Origin: Pseudomonas proteolytica
GTDB taxonomy: Bacteria > Pseudomonadota > Gammaproteobacteria > Pseudomonadales > Pseudomonadaceae
Direction: 5' to 3'
Length of the DNA: 55,798 nt
Assembly (NCBI RefSeq): GCF_007858275.1
Contig: NZ_VFEV01000043.1
Coordinates: 1-55,798, forward strand
Shown here: positions 22,008 to 29,438 of the stretch, piece after piece
Position numbering within the stretch: position 1 is the stretch's first letter
Layout of the letters: each line of letters opens with the position of its first letter
The notes under the pieces: generated by a model
What the model was told of the DNA's origin: nothing
What the model saw: only the letters and a program-made list of their open reading frames with translations
Database searches by the model: none
Made by a program: the position numbers and the translations under genes

Positions 22008-23067
22008 TGCAACCATCCGGCACGCAGTGTTCCTCGAAAAGCTCAAGGCGGGGGAGGTGGGCAAGTTTGCTCCCTTCCTCAAGGAGATTGACCGGTCTAT
22101 CCGTGAGCGGCTGACCCAGTCGGACCTGACGGAATACAACACGAAGCGTCTGGAAGCGTTGCTGAAAGAGGTCGACAGCCTGTTACTGGGCATTTTCGAC
22201 CGCTACAGCGCGCAACTGAACCTAGACCTGGTGGATATTGCCAACTACGAGGCTGAGTTTGAGGCGACAAGTCTCGTCAGGTCGGCGCCGGTTGGCGTGT
22301 CGCTGGATGTGGTCGCCCCGACGGCTGCTGCAATCCGTACCGCAGTGTTGACGAACCCGCTCAGCGTGCGTGGTACCGGTGGCGGGAAGCTGCTAAAGGC
22401 CTTCATCAAGGGGTGGACTGGCGCAGAGCGTGAGCGTGTAACCGGCACGATCCGGCAAGGCTTCTTCGAGGGGCAAACCAACTTCCAGATCATTCGCAAC
22501 ATTCGCGGTACCAAGGCGGCGGGGTACAAAGACGGGATTCTCGCGACTACCAACCGCAATGCCAGCACGGTTGTGCACACCGCCATTCAGCATGTGTCAT
22601 CCCAGGCACGGATGGAGGTCGCCAAGGCCAACACGGATATCGTCGAAGAAATCCAGATGGTGGCCACGCTGGACAGCAAGACCAGCCAGCAATGCCGCTC
22701 ACTGGATGGCCGCAGGTTTCCGGTCGAGTCTGGCCCAAGGCCGCCGTTTCACCCGAATTGCCGAACCACGTGGATCATGCTGATCAGGCTCAGCGAGCTT
22801 TTCGCCAAGGATGCCACGCGGGCTTCAGTAGGCGCTGACGGTGGTAGGCAGGTTAACGCCAGTCTCGACTACTACCACTGGCTACAGCAGCAACCAGCAG
22901 CGTTTCAGGATGCCGCAATCGGGCCTGTAAGAGCCAAGCTGTTCCGCGAGGGAGGTCTGACCATCGAGCGTTTCACTGAACTACAGCTTGATCGCAACTT
23001 TGCGCCGTTAACGCTCGCCCAGATGAAGGTTTTGGAGCCTCTGGCATTCGAGCAGGCCGGAATTTAA
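21982..23067 (+). CDS. Phage head morphogenesis / minor head protein (Mu gpF-like)
   Basis: 361 residues. Conserved features of the Phage_Mu_F/SPP1 gp7 family are visible near residues 190-265: RNASTVVHTAIQHVSSQARM, then DSKTSQQCRSLDGRRFPVESGPRPPFHPNCRTTWI, with the CRSLDG and PxHPNCR motifs. It probably takes part in head assembly and DNA ejection. It is followed by a terminator-like hairpin at 23086. Confidence 0.88.
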   Translation: MAVNQAILDATIRHAVFLEKLKAGEVGKFAPFLKEIDRSIRERLTQSDLTEYNTKRLEALLKEVDSLLLGIFDRYSAQLNLDLVDIANYEAEFEATSLVRSAPVGVSLDVVAPTAAAIRTAVLTNPLSVRGTGGGKLLKAFIKGWTGAERERVTGTIRQGFFEGQTNFQIIRNIRGTKAAGYKDGILATTNRNASTVVHTAIQHVSSQARMEVAKANTDIVEEIQMVATLDSKTSQQCRSLDGRRFPVESGPRPPFHPNCRTTWIMLIRLSELFAKDATRASVGADGGRQVNASLDYYHWLQQQPAAFQDAAIGPVRAKLFREGGLTIERFTELQLDRNFAPLTLAQMKVLEPLAFEQAGI

Positions 23068-23085
23068 CCGAACATATTCAATCAG

Positions 23086-23106
23086 CCGCCTCCGGGCGGT
23101 TTTTTA
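23086..23106 (+). terminator. Inter-gene hairpin with T-run upstream of scaffold gene
   Basis: CCGCC-tccg-GGCGG followed by TTTTTTATT, just after the minor head gene. One of several similar late-operon elements (26922, 28010, 35401, 36046, 42475). Confidence 0.75.
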
Positions 23107-23149
23107 TTGCTTGCAAAGCGGGCGAAACATACCCAAGGGGTGCATCAAC

Positions 23150-23878
23150 GTGGCAGAAGAAAACGAAATCGACCTGGAAAATCCGGCAATCAAGGCCGCT
23201 ATCGCGACTGCCGTTGAAGCATCAGTTTCTGGTCTGAAAACTAAAAACTCGGAACTGCTGGGCAAGCTGAAGGAAACCTCCGGCAAGCTGACCCAGTTTG
23301 AAACCCAGTTTGAAGGCATCGACATCGACGCCGTCAAAGGCCTGCTCAGTCGCGCCGGGCAGGACGAAGAAACCAAGTTGCTGACTGAGGGCAAGGTGGA
23401 CGAGGTGTTTAATAAGCGCACCGAGCGCCTGCGTGGCGAGCACGACAAGCAGTTGAAGACGCTCGCGGGCCGCGCCGAGAAGGCCGAAGCGTTCGCCGCC
23501 AAGTTCCAGGGCAAAGTCCTGGGCGACTCGGTGCGCGGTGCGGCACTGAAAGCCGGCGCGCTGCCAGAAGCAACCGACGACATCATCCTGCGCGCCAAAG
23601 GCGTGTTCTCTCTGAACGAAGAGGGCGAAGCGGTCGCTGTTGACGAGAATGGCCAGATCATCCTCGGCAAAGACGGCAAGACCCCTCTTACTCCGCTTGA
23701 ATGGGCGGAATCACTGCGCGAAAGCGCACCTCACTTGTGGCCCAGGGCTACAGGAACAAATGCCCTGGAGCGGGTGCATGGTCAGGCCACGCCGAAACGC
23801 TCCGAAATGACCTCCGAGCAGAAGCGCGATTTCCAGCGCAAGCACGGCCAAACCGCATATCTCGCATTGCCCAAGTAA
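23150..23878 (+). CDS. Capsid scaffolding protein
   Basis: 242 residues beginning MAEENEIDLENPAIKAAIAT (GTG start at 23150, AGGGG 9 nt upstream). An acidic, highly charged, helical coiled coil across 30-150 is typical of scaffolds that direct capsid assembly and are then removed. Its C-terminal basic region (TPKRSEMTSEQKRDFQRKHG) is a likely capsid-binding end. It is directly followed by the major capsid gene. Confidence 0.85.
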   Translation: MAEENEIDLENPAIKAAIATAVEASVSGLKTKNSELLGKLKETSGKLTQFETQFEGIDIDAVKGLLSRAGQDEETKLLTEGKVDEVFNKRTERLRGEHDKQLKTLAGRAEKAEAFAAKFQGKVLGDSVRGAALKAGALPEATDDIILRAKGVFSLNEEGEAVAVDENGQIILGKDGKTPLTPLEWAESLRESAPHLWPRATGTNALERVHGQATPKRSEMTSEQKRDFQRKHGQTAYLALPK

Positions 23879-23890
23879 GGGGATTGACCC

Positions 23891-24853
23891 ATGGCTACAA
23901 CTGTTAACAGCGACCTGATCATCTACAACGATGAGGCGCAAACCGCATATCTGGAACGCATTCAGGACAACCTGGACGTGTTCAACGCATCGTCCAACGG
24001 CGCGATCGTTCTCGACAACGAGCTGATCCAGGGCGACTTCCGCAAGCGTGCCTTTTACAAACTCGGCGGCGGTCTGGAACACCGCGATGTCAACTCCGAC
24101 GGCAAGGTCACCGCTAAGAAAATCGGCGCTGGCGAGGCTGTAGGCGTCAAGGCACCATGGAAATACGGCCCGTACCAGACCACCGAAGAGGCGTTTAAGC
24201 GCCGCGGCCGGGCAGTGGAAGAGTTCTCCCAAATCATCGGCGCCGATGTTGCCGATGCCACCATCGAAGGCTTCATCGAATACGCCACCGGCGCACTCAA
24301 GGCCGCCATCGGCTCGAACGCCGCCATGGTGGTGTCGGCCAACATCGAAACCGACGGCAAGAAAACCCTGACCCGTGGCATGCGCAAATTCGGTGACAAA
24401 TTCGGCCGGATCGCGCTGTGGGTCATGCACTCGTCTGCCTACTTCGACATCGTTGATGAAGCGATTGCGAGCAAGGTCTACGAAGAAGCCGGCGTCGTGA
24501 TCTACGGCGGCCTGCCTGGCACCCTGGGCAAGCCTGTGCTGGTGACCGACAAGGCGCCAGTGGATGCCATCTTCGGCTTGCTGCCGAACGCCGTGGTCAT
24601 CACCGAGTCCCAGGCCCCCGGCTTCCGCTCGTACGACGTCAACGACGAGGAAAACCTGGCTATCGGCTACCGCGCCGAAGGTACCGTCAACATCGACGTG
24701 CTGGGCTACAGCTGGAAGGAGTCCACCGGCGGCACCAACCCAACACTGGCGGCCGTTGGCTCTGCTGCGAACTGGGTTAAGCACTCCGACAGCAACAAGG
24801 TCACCGCCGGCGTGATGATCAATCTCACCACCACGCCACCAGTTGGCGGCTGA
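23891..24853 (+). CDS. Major capsid protein
   Basis: 320 residues, MATTVNSDLIIYNDEAQTAY. Composition and length fit an HK97-fold major head protein, with the usual strand-rich region (LNVFNASSNGAIVLDNELIQ) and C-terminal domain (EATFNIDVLGYSW-like). It lies after the scaffold and before connector genes in the standard phage order. It should be the most abundant virion protein. The exact family was not recognised. Confidence 0.88.
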   Translation: MATTVNSDLIIYNDEAQTAYLERIQDNLDVFNASSNGAIVLDNELIQGDFRKRAFYKLGGGLEHRDVNSDGKVTAKKIGAGEAVGVKAPWKYGPYQTTEEAFKRRGRAVEEFSQIIGADVADATIEGFIEYATGALKAAIGSNAAMVVSANIETDGKKTLTRGMRKFGDKFGRIALWVMHSSAYFDIVDEAIASKVYEEAGVVIYGGLPGTLGKPVLVTDKAPVDAIFGLLPNAVVITESQAPGFRSYDVNDEENLAIGYRAEGTVNIDVLGYSWKESTGGTNPTLAAVGSAANWVKHSDSNKVTAGVMINLTTTPPVGG

Positions 24854-24899
24854 TATCCACCCCAGGAAGCGGCCAGCGATGGCCGCCACGGAGATTACG

Positions 24900-25490
24900 A
24901 TGGAACTCGTTTACACGAACCAGCTTGATGGCTTTGAGCCGGGCAAGCGCTACCGCGTCCCGGGCCTATTCCGCAGCGTCGAGCGAGATGTAACATCGGT
25001 GACCGTAGTAGGTGACTATCCGGGGATCGTCGCTGCATACGAAGATGCCGGTGTTGATGTTGAGGTTGTTGAGTTGCCGGTGCCTGTTGTTTTCGGCACG
25101 CAGACGTCGGTCTCTGGTGAGCTGTCTCAGCTGCTTGCCGATCTGCAAGCCGAGAGTGGCGCCATGGTTCTGCTGGTTGAAGGCATGGAGGGTGGCGAAA
25201 TCCACCGTCCAGAGTCTGGCGACTTGGCATTGCGCTTGTTCGAAGTGCTGGGCACCATCCATGCATCAGTTGGTGAGCTGACAGCCGAGCGTGACGGCTT
25301 GCTTCTTACTGTCGACGAGCTGCGCGATGAGGTTGAAGCTCTGAAGAGAGCCGCCATCACGCCGACGGCTGGTGAGGTCGATGAGATCGCCGCGCTGAAA
25401 GCAAAGCTCGATGAGGCCAAGGTTCCGTACCGGGCCAACGCTTCGAAGGAATCCCTGGAGAAGCTCGTTGCTGAGCTGACCAAGGAGTAA
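24900..25490 (+). CDS. Head/capsid-linked protein with HeH/LEM-type C-terminus, 196 aa
   Basis: Starts MELVYTNQLDGFEPGKRYRV with GGAG 6 nt upstream (an earlier ATG at 24879 is possible). The last 35 residues (LKAKLDEAKVPYRANASKESLEKLVAEL) look like a HeH/LEM helix-extended-helix domain, seen in phage capsid-region proteins. The first part (10-75) is beta-rich and the middle (about 95-150) is helical. It may decorate or stabilise the head; role inferred from position. Confidence 0.7.
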   Translation: MELVYTNQLDGFEPGKRYRVPGLFRSVERDVTSVTVVGDYPGIVAAYEDAGVDVEVVELPVPVVFGTQTSVSGELSQLLADLQAESGAMVLLVEGMEGGEIHRPESGDLALRLFEVLGTIHASVGELTAERDGLLLTVDELRDEVEALKRAAITPTAGEVDEIAALKAKLDEAKVPYRANASKESLEKLVAELTKE

Positions 25491-25549
25491 TACTGCTGGC
25501 TGTCGGCGATCCGGCGGCCAATCTTCAAACCATTCCAGCGAGTTGACGC

Positions 25550-26053
25550 ATGACACTCATCATCGAGGACGGCACCGGCAAGCCTGATGCCGAAAGTTAC
25601 GCGAGCGCGGAGGATCTGGCCCTGTATGCCGTGAAATTCGGCACGGTCATCCCTGGGGGCGTACCAGAGCAGGAAGCGTTGCTGCGCCGGGCCGCTCTGG
25701 CGATGGATGGCATGATCTGGAAGGGGCGCAAGACCAGCAGCGAGCAGGCGTTGTCCTGGCCGCGCCGGGAAGTGCTGCTGGATCACGAGATCAAGCCGAA
25801 CAACTACCTGCCGGCGCGGATCCAGTATGGCCAGATGGCCCTGGCCGCCGAAATCCATCAGGACGACATTGACCCGGTGGAGAAGCGCAAGGGGGCGGTT
25901 CTGCTTGATCGTGTTGAAGGTGCGGTGACCCGGCAGTACGCGGCGATTCCAAACACCAGCAACCGGCTACTGCCAGCGGCACCGGATCGGCCAAGTGCTA
26001 CGCAGTTTGCGGATTACCTACAAAAGCGCGGGCTGTTCGCCGTCCGCGCATAG
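25550..26053 (+). CDS. Head-tail connector, DnaT-like-domain protein
   Basis: 167 residues, MTLIIEDGTGKPDAESYASA. The pattern SYASAEDLALYAVKFG and ALLRRAALAMDGMIWKGRKT...QALSWPRREV is what databases label DnaT-like ssDNA-binding, although in this genomic position it acts as a head-tail adaptor. It belongs to the connector genes after the capsid gene. Confidence 0.75.
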   Translation: MTLIIEDGTGKPDAESYASAEDLALYAVKFGTVIPGGVPEQEALLRRAALAMDGMIWKGRKTSSEQALSWPRREVLLDHEIKPNNYLPARIQYGQMALAAEIHQDDIDPVEKRKGAVLLDRVEGAVTRQYAAIPNTSNRLLPAAPDRPSATQFADYLQKRGLFAVRA

Positions 26054-26070
26054 CCACAACGGAGACCACC

Positions 26071-26442
26071 ATGGCCACCTTCTACGACGAAATGGCCGTG
26101 ATGGCTCTGGAGATGATCACAGAGTTCGGCCAGCCCGTGACCATTCGCAAAACTGAAGTAGGCGAGTGGGACCCTGAGCTGGGCGGTGAAGTACCAGGAG
26201 CAACCGTCGAGCAGATCGCCCAGGGCATCCTGCTCGACTTCACCGGCCAAGAATTCCAAAACAACAGCCTCATCAGGCAGGGCGACAAGAAGCTCAAGAT
26301 CGCCGCGCAGGGCTTGTCCTGGGTGCCGGGCTTGCTCGACAAGGTGGTCGCTCAGGGCCGCACTTGGGCTATCGTCCCTCCGCTGAAAGAGGTCAACCCT
26401 GCTGGCACTCAGATCCTGTATGAGTTGCAGGTGCGGTCGTAA
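26071..26442 (+). CDS. Head-tail connector/closure protein, 123 aa
   Basis: Begins MATFYDEMAVMALEMITEFG. A beta-rich small protein (PVTIRKTEVGEWDPELGGEV...GILLDFTGQEFQN) with the size and layout of head-closure proteins of siphophages (as in the SPP1 gp16 type). Position between the adaptor and the tail-completion genes supports this. ATG at 26071 with GGAG upstream. Confidence 0.7.
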   Translation: MATFYDEMAVMALEMITEFGQPVTIRKTEVGEWDPELGGEVPGATVEQIAQGILLDFTGQEFQNNSLIRQGDKKLKIAAQGLSWVPGLLDKVVAQGRTWAIVPPLKEVNPAGTQILYELQVRS

Positions 26443-26547
26443 TCCGGGATTTGAAGCTGACATCATTATTGTGGGTGTTGATGAGTGGACAAAAAATCGT
26501 GGCCGTAATAGCGTTGTGCCTTAACTTTCTTGCTGTGAGAAACGTAT

Positions 26548-26859
26548 ATGGATATGCGCCGCATTATTACACTGGTTGGCATTGCAGCTTTCTTATCTAC
26601 TACAGCCTATGCGGACACTGATGTAAAAAAAGAGATCATTGATCGATGCAAGGTTCAGATGGGGAGTTACGGATCAGCAATGGTGAAGGCTTGCGTTGAT
26701 CAGGATCTAAGTGCAGTAGCTGAAATCAAGCAAATTCCAGACGAGCACAAAAAAACTGTGGCTCGCTGTATGAAGCAGATGCGCCAGTACGGATTCGCTA
26801 TGGTCAAAGCCTGCGCTGATCAGGATATTGAGGCGGACAAGGCGCTCGAGGAGTATTGA
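26548..26859 (+). CDS. Secreted two-repeat protein inside the structural operon (candidate moron)
   Basis: 103 residues. MDMRRIITLVGIAAFLSTTAYA is a signal peptide ending about AYA-DTDV. The mature protein has two repeats of about 24 residues, each R-C-x3-QM-x2-Y-G-x-AMVKAC-x-DQD, at about 34-56 and 72-94, with conserved cysteine pairs. It has lower GC than its neighbours and is flanked by a 104-nt upstream gap and a terminator-like hairpin at 26922. It is not a virion gene; periplasmic lysogen-conversion function is inferred. Confidence 0.65.
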   Translation: MDMRRIITLVGIAAFLSTTAYADTDVKKEIIDRCKVQMGSYGSAMVKACVDQDLSAVAEIKQIPDEHKKTVARCMKQMRQYGFAMVKACADQDIEADKALEEY

Positions 26860-26921
26860 GCCTTCGCGGCGTAACTGCCTGATCGGCGGTCATACGCTCA
26901 AACCAATTAATTGTCGTAACT

Positions 26922-26948
26922 AAACCCGCCATTGAGCGGGTTTTTTTA
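26922..26948 (+). terminator. Inter-gene hairpin with T-run after the secreted-protein gene
   Basis: AACCCGC-CATTGA-GCGGGTT followed by a run of Ts, then the ribosome site and GTG of the tail-completion gene. Similar to the elements at 35401, 36046 and 42475. Confidence 0.75.
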
Positions 26949-26972
26949 TGCTCGGCTGGAGAGGAGTCGGTT

Positions 26973-27569
26973 GTGTCTACCAAATACGCAAACCAATCCG
27001 GCAGCTTCGCTCTGAGCCTGGCCGCGTTCGCCGCCCAGGCTACCGAAGCACTCGATGCAAGCCTGCGCGAGATCATCATCGAAGTCGGTAGCAGTCTGAT
27101 CCGCATGTCTCCCGTGGGTAACCCGGAGATTTGGGCGCAGAACGCTGTGGCGACCCAGTACAACAAGGCCGTCGACGACCACAACAGCGCGCTGCGGAGC
27201 GATCCGGACAACCTCACAAAGGCGGGCAGGCTAAGGCCAGGGCGCAAGGTGCACGACGGCATGGACATCGTCGCACCAGCAGGCTACGTCGGCGGCAGGT
27301 TTCGCGGTAACTGGATGTTCAGTATCGGTACACCGAACAACGCCACGACCGAAGAGGTCGACCCTAAGGGCGCCAAGTCAACGGCGCGTATCACTGCCGG
27401 CGCAATCGAATTCAAGGCAGGCGACACCTGCTACATCACCAACAGTCTCGGTTATGCCATCCCGCTGGAGTTCGGCCATTCGACCCAGGCGCCCGGCGGC
27501 ATGGTCCGGGTAACCGTGGCTCGCTTCCAGCAGATCGTGCTGGAGGCCATCAGGAACAATCAGGTATGA
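26973..27569 (+). CDS. Tail completion / HK97 gp10-like protein
   Basis: 198 residues, GTG start at 26973 after GAGAGGAG. The sequence (ALDASLREIIIEVGSSLIRM...GYVGGRFRGNWMF...LGYAIPLEFGHSTQAPGGMVRV) has the typical gp10-like tail-completion pattern, with a long N-terminal helix and a C-terminal beta region. It likely joins the tail to the head connector. It overlaps the next gene by 4 nt. Confidence 0.78.
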   Translation: MSTKYANQSGSFALSLAAFAAQATEALDASLREIIIEVGSSLIRMSPVGNPEIWAQNAVATQYNKAVDDHNSALRSDPDNLTKAGRLRPGRKVHDGMDIVAPAGYVGGRFRGNWMFSIGTPNNATTEEVDPKGAKSTARITAGAIEFKAGDTCYITNSLGYAIPLEFGHSTQAPGGMVRVTVARFQQIVLEAIRNNQV

Positions 27570-27985
27570 CTCACGCAATCATTGCTTCGATCTACGAGGC
27601 CAAGCTCATCGCCTGGAACGCTGCCAGGTCGGAGAAGTTGAAGATCATCTTCGAGAACACGGCCTACACGCCGGCGGCGGGCGAGACATACCTGCGAGCG
27701 GTCACGATCCCCGGCGACACCGCGAGCAATACGCTTGGGGGTGACCATCGGCTGTTCACTGGCGTGTTCCAAGTGAGCATCATCGCGCCGGCTGGCACGG
27801 GCAAGACCAAGACGAACCCGATAGCAGCCGAACTGACCGACCTCTTCCCGCTATATGTGCGCGACACGAAGAACGGCTTCGTCGTCACGCCCATGACGCC
27901 GGTAGATCAGGGGCCAGGTATCACCGGCGACTCCACCTACACCGTACCGCTGTCGTTCTCGTACCGGTCCGACACCACACCATAA
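27566..27985 (+). CDS. Tail terminator protein, DUF4128
   Basis: 139 residues, MTHAIIASIYEAKLIAWNAA. A beta-rich protein (TYLRAVTIPGDTASNTLGGDHRLFTGVFQVSIIAPAGTGK...LFPLY) matching the DUF4128/gpU-like tail terminator pattern that caps the tail tube. It lies directly before the tail-tube gene. A hairpin at 28010 follows. Confidence 0.8.
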   Translation: MTHAIIASIYEAKLIAWNAARSEKLKIIFENTAYTPAAGETYLRAVTIPGDTASNTLGGDHRLFTGVFQVSIIAPAGTGKTKTNPIAAELTDLFPLYVRDTKNGFVVTPMTPVDQGPGITGDSTYTVPLSFSYRSDTTP

Positions 27986-28009
27986 CCCGCCCGTTGGGCA
28001 AATCCTGAA

Positions 28010-28028
28010 CCCGCCAAGTGCGGGTTTT
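28010..28028 (+). terminator. Inter-gene hairpin upstream of the tail-tube gene
   Basis: CCCGC-caagt-GCGGG followed by TTTTG; the T-run is short, so weaker than the others. It sits 26 nt before the tail-tube ATG. Confidence 0.5.
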
Positions 28029-28053
28029 GTCATTTCTGCAAAGAGGAAAACCC

Positions 28054-28725
28054 ATGTCGATCTACTTCCCCAACGGGGCAACACTGGCGATCTCAACCGG
28101 CTTTGCTGCCGCCAAGTTGATCTCCGCCATCAGCAACGCAAGTCCGGGCGTGGCCACGGCCCTGGCCAACGGTTTCGCCAATGGAGACATCCTGCTGGTC
28201 ACTTCTGGTTGGGAGGACATCAACGAGCGAGCCGTGCGCGTTTCCAACGCTGCGGCCGGCGCCTTCACGCTGGAAGGCATCGATACCTCGAACGTTGCGT
28301 TCTTCCCGGAGGGCATCAGCGCGGGCACCGCCAAAAAGGTCACCGGCTGGGTTGCGGTGAACCAAGTGATCGGTAACTCGATGTCTGGCGGTGAGCAGCA
28401 ATACTGGACGTATGCACCGCTGGAGGCTCGCCGCGACAAGCAGATCCCGACCACCAAGAATGCCCAGGCGTTTGCGTTCCAGCTCGCCGACGATGACAGC
28501 CTGGCCTGGTACGACGAACTGGACAAGGCTGATCGTGAGAAGGAAGTGCGGATTCTGCGCATGTCTCTGCCGAACGGCAAAACGATCTACTACGCTGGTT
28601 ACCCGTCGTTCAACAAAACGCCAACGCTGGTGCGCAACGAGGGTGCGGCTGTGACGTTCGGCTTCACCATCAACGCAGAGATTACGGCGTACCGCGCGCC
28701 GGTGGCTGCTGGCGGGGTTAGCTGA
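28054..28725 (+). CDS. Major tail tube protein
   Basis: 223 residues from the ATG at 28054 (GAGG 6 nt upstream). The sequence FPNGATLAISTGFAAAKLIS...GDILLVTSGWEDINERAV has the pattern of siphophage tube proteins, including the beta-sandwich core and the QQYWTYAPLEA region. It polymerises into the inner tail tube around the tape measure. Confidence 0.85.
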   Translation: MSIYFPNGATLAISTGFAAAKLISAISNASPGVATALANGFANGDILLVTSGWEDINERAVRVSNAAAGAFTLEGIDTSNVAFFPEGISAGTAKKVTGWVAVNQVIGNSMSGGEQQYWTYAPLEARRDKQIPTTKNAQAFAFQLADDDSLAWYDELDKADREKEVRILRMSLPNGKTIYYAGYPSFNKTPTLVRNEGAAVTFGFTINAEITAYRAPVAAGGVS

Positions 28726-28727
28726 TC

Positions 28728-29117
28728 ATGGCGAAGTTCAAGATCGCGCAAGGCGCTACCTTTAAGGCTGATGTGGAGATTCCGCGCGTTGGCGGTGCAT
28801 TCATCAAGGTGCCGTTTGAGTTCAAGTATCGGAACCGCAATGAGCTGGCGGCCTTGTTTGCGGGGTGGCAGCAGCGGGCGAAGGACGATCAGGAGGCTTT
28901 CAAGGCCAAAGCTGACGATCTGACTCTGGTGGATATCACTGATGCGGATATTGAACGCCAGGTAGATCAGGTCCAGGCATTGGTTGAAGGCTGGGGGTTT
29001 GAAGACAAGCTGAACCTTGAGTCGATCCGTGCGCTGGTGGAAACATCTGCCGGCGCCGGTGAGGCTATTGTCGCGGCCTATCAAACGGCTTACGCACCGG
29101 CCCGCACGGGAAACTGA
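28728..29117 (+). CDS. Tail assembly chaperone G-type, with -1 frameshift site
   Basis: 129 residues, MAKFKIAQGATFKADVEIPR, matching lambda gpG-type tail chaperones. It ends TGN-stop, and the last codons form the slippery heptamer G-GGA-AAC at 29108-29114, read X-XXY-YYZ, directly followed by the TGA at 29115. A -1 slip would fuse it to the 29165-29428 frame, giving the GT protein. It helps assemble the tube around the tape measure. Confidence 0.88.
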   Translation: MAKFKIAQGATFKADVEIPRVGGAFIKVPFEFKYRNRNELAALFAGWQQRAKDDQEAFKAKADDLTLVDITDADIERQVDQVQALVEGWGFEDKLNLESIRALVETSAGAGEAIVAAYQTAYAPARTGN

Positions 29118-29428
29118 TTCGCGTCGCACGCGCCCTGTATGAGCCACCTCCGAGTGCCGAGCAGTTGGCGGCATTTGGTCTTGACGCCTCGGACATGGAA
29201 GAGGCGTTCGAGGTGTGGCCGTGTGTTTGGCCTTCATTCCGCCTATTCGACGGCCTCTCTACTCAGTGGCGCACCGGTGCGTGCGGCGCGACCGGCATTG
29301 ATTACACCGCAATCACCAGCGTTGCCGAGCTCATCGGCATGAAGAAAAAACAACTCAGAGAGATCTTCCCCGACCTTCAAGTAATGGAGGCCGAGGCGTT
29401 GCTCGTTATGTCTGAGCAATCGAAATAA
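29108..29428 (+). CDS. Tail assembly chaperone T part (DUF1799-like), made by frameshift
   Basis: The open frame at 29108 is one base back from the G frame. It reads from the slippery site as GKLIRVARALYEPPPSAEQL and continues into AAFGLDASDMEEAFEVW to 29428. This C-terminal part is similar in layout to DUF1799/gpT proteins. It has no ATG of its own before the region (an in-frame TTG at 29165 is the first candidate) and no obvious ribosome site. The GT fusion would be 233 aa. Confidence 0.8.
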   Translation, partial: GKLIRVARALYEPPPSAEQLAAFGLDASDMEEAFEVWPCVWPSFRLFDGLSTQWRTGACGATGIDYTAITSVAELIGMKKKQLREIFPDLQVMEAEALLVMSEQSK

Positions 29429-29438
29429 TGGAGCACTC

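Noticed and set aside
23111..23149. Longer start (TTG at 23111) for the scaffold gene
   Set aside because: It lies in the terminator tail with no Shine-Dalgarno, whereas the GTG at 23150 has AGGGG at 9 nt.
23711..24889. 392-codon minus frame opposite the capsid gene
   Set aside because: Antisense to the strongly supported scaffold and capsid genes; high-GC frames often stay open by codon bias.
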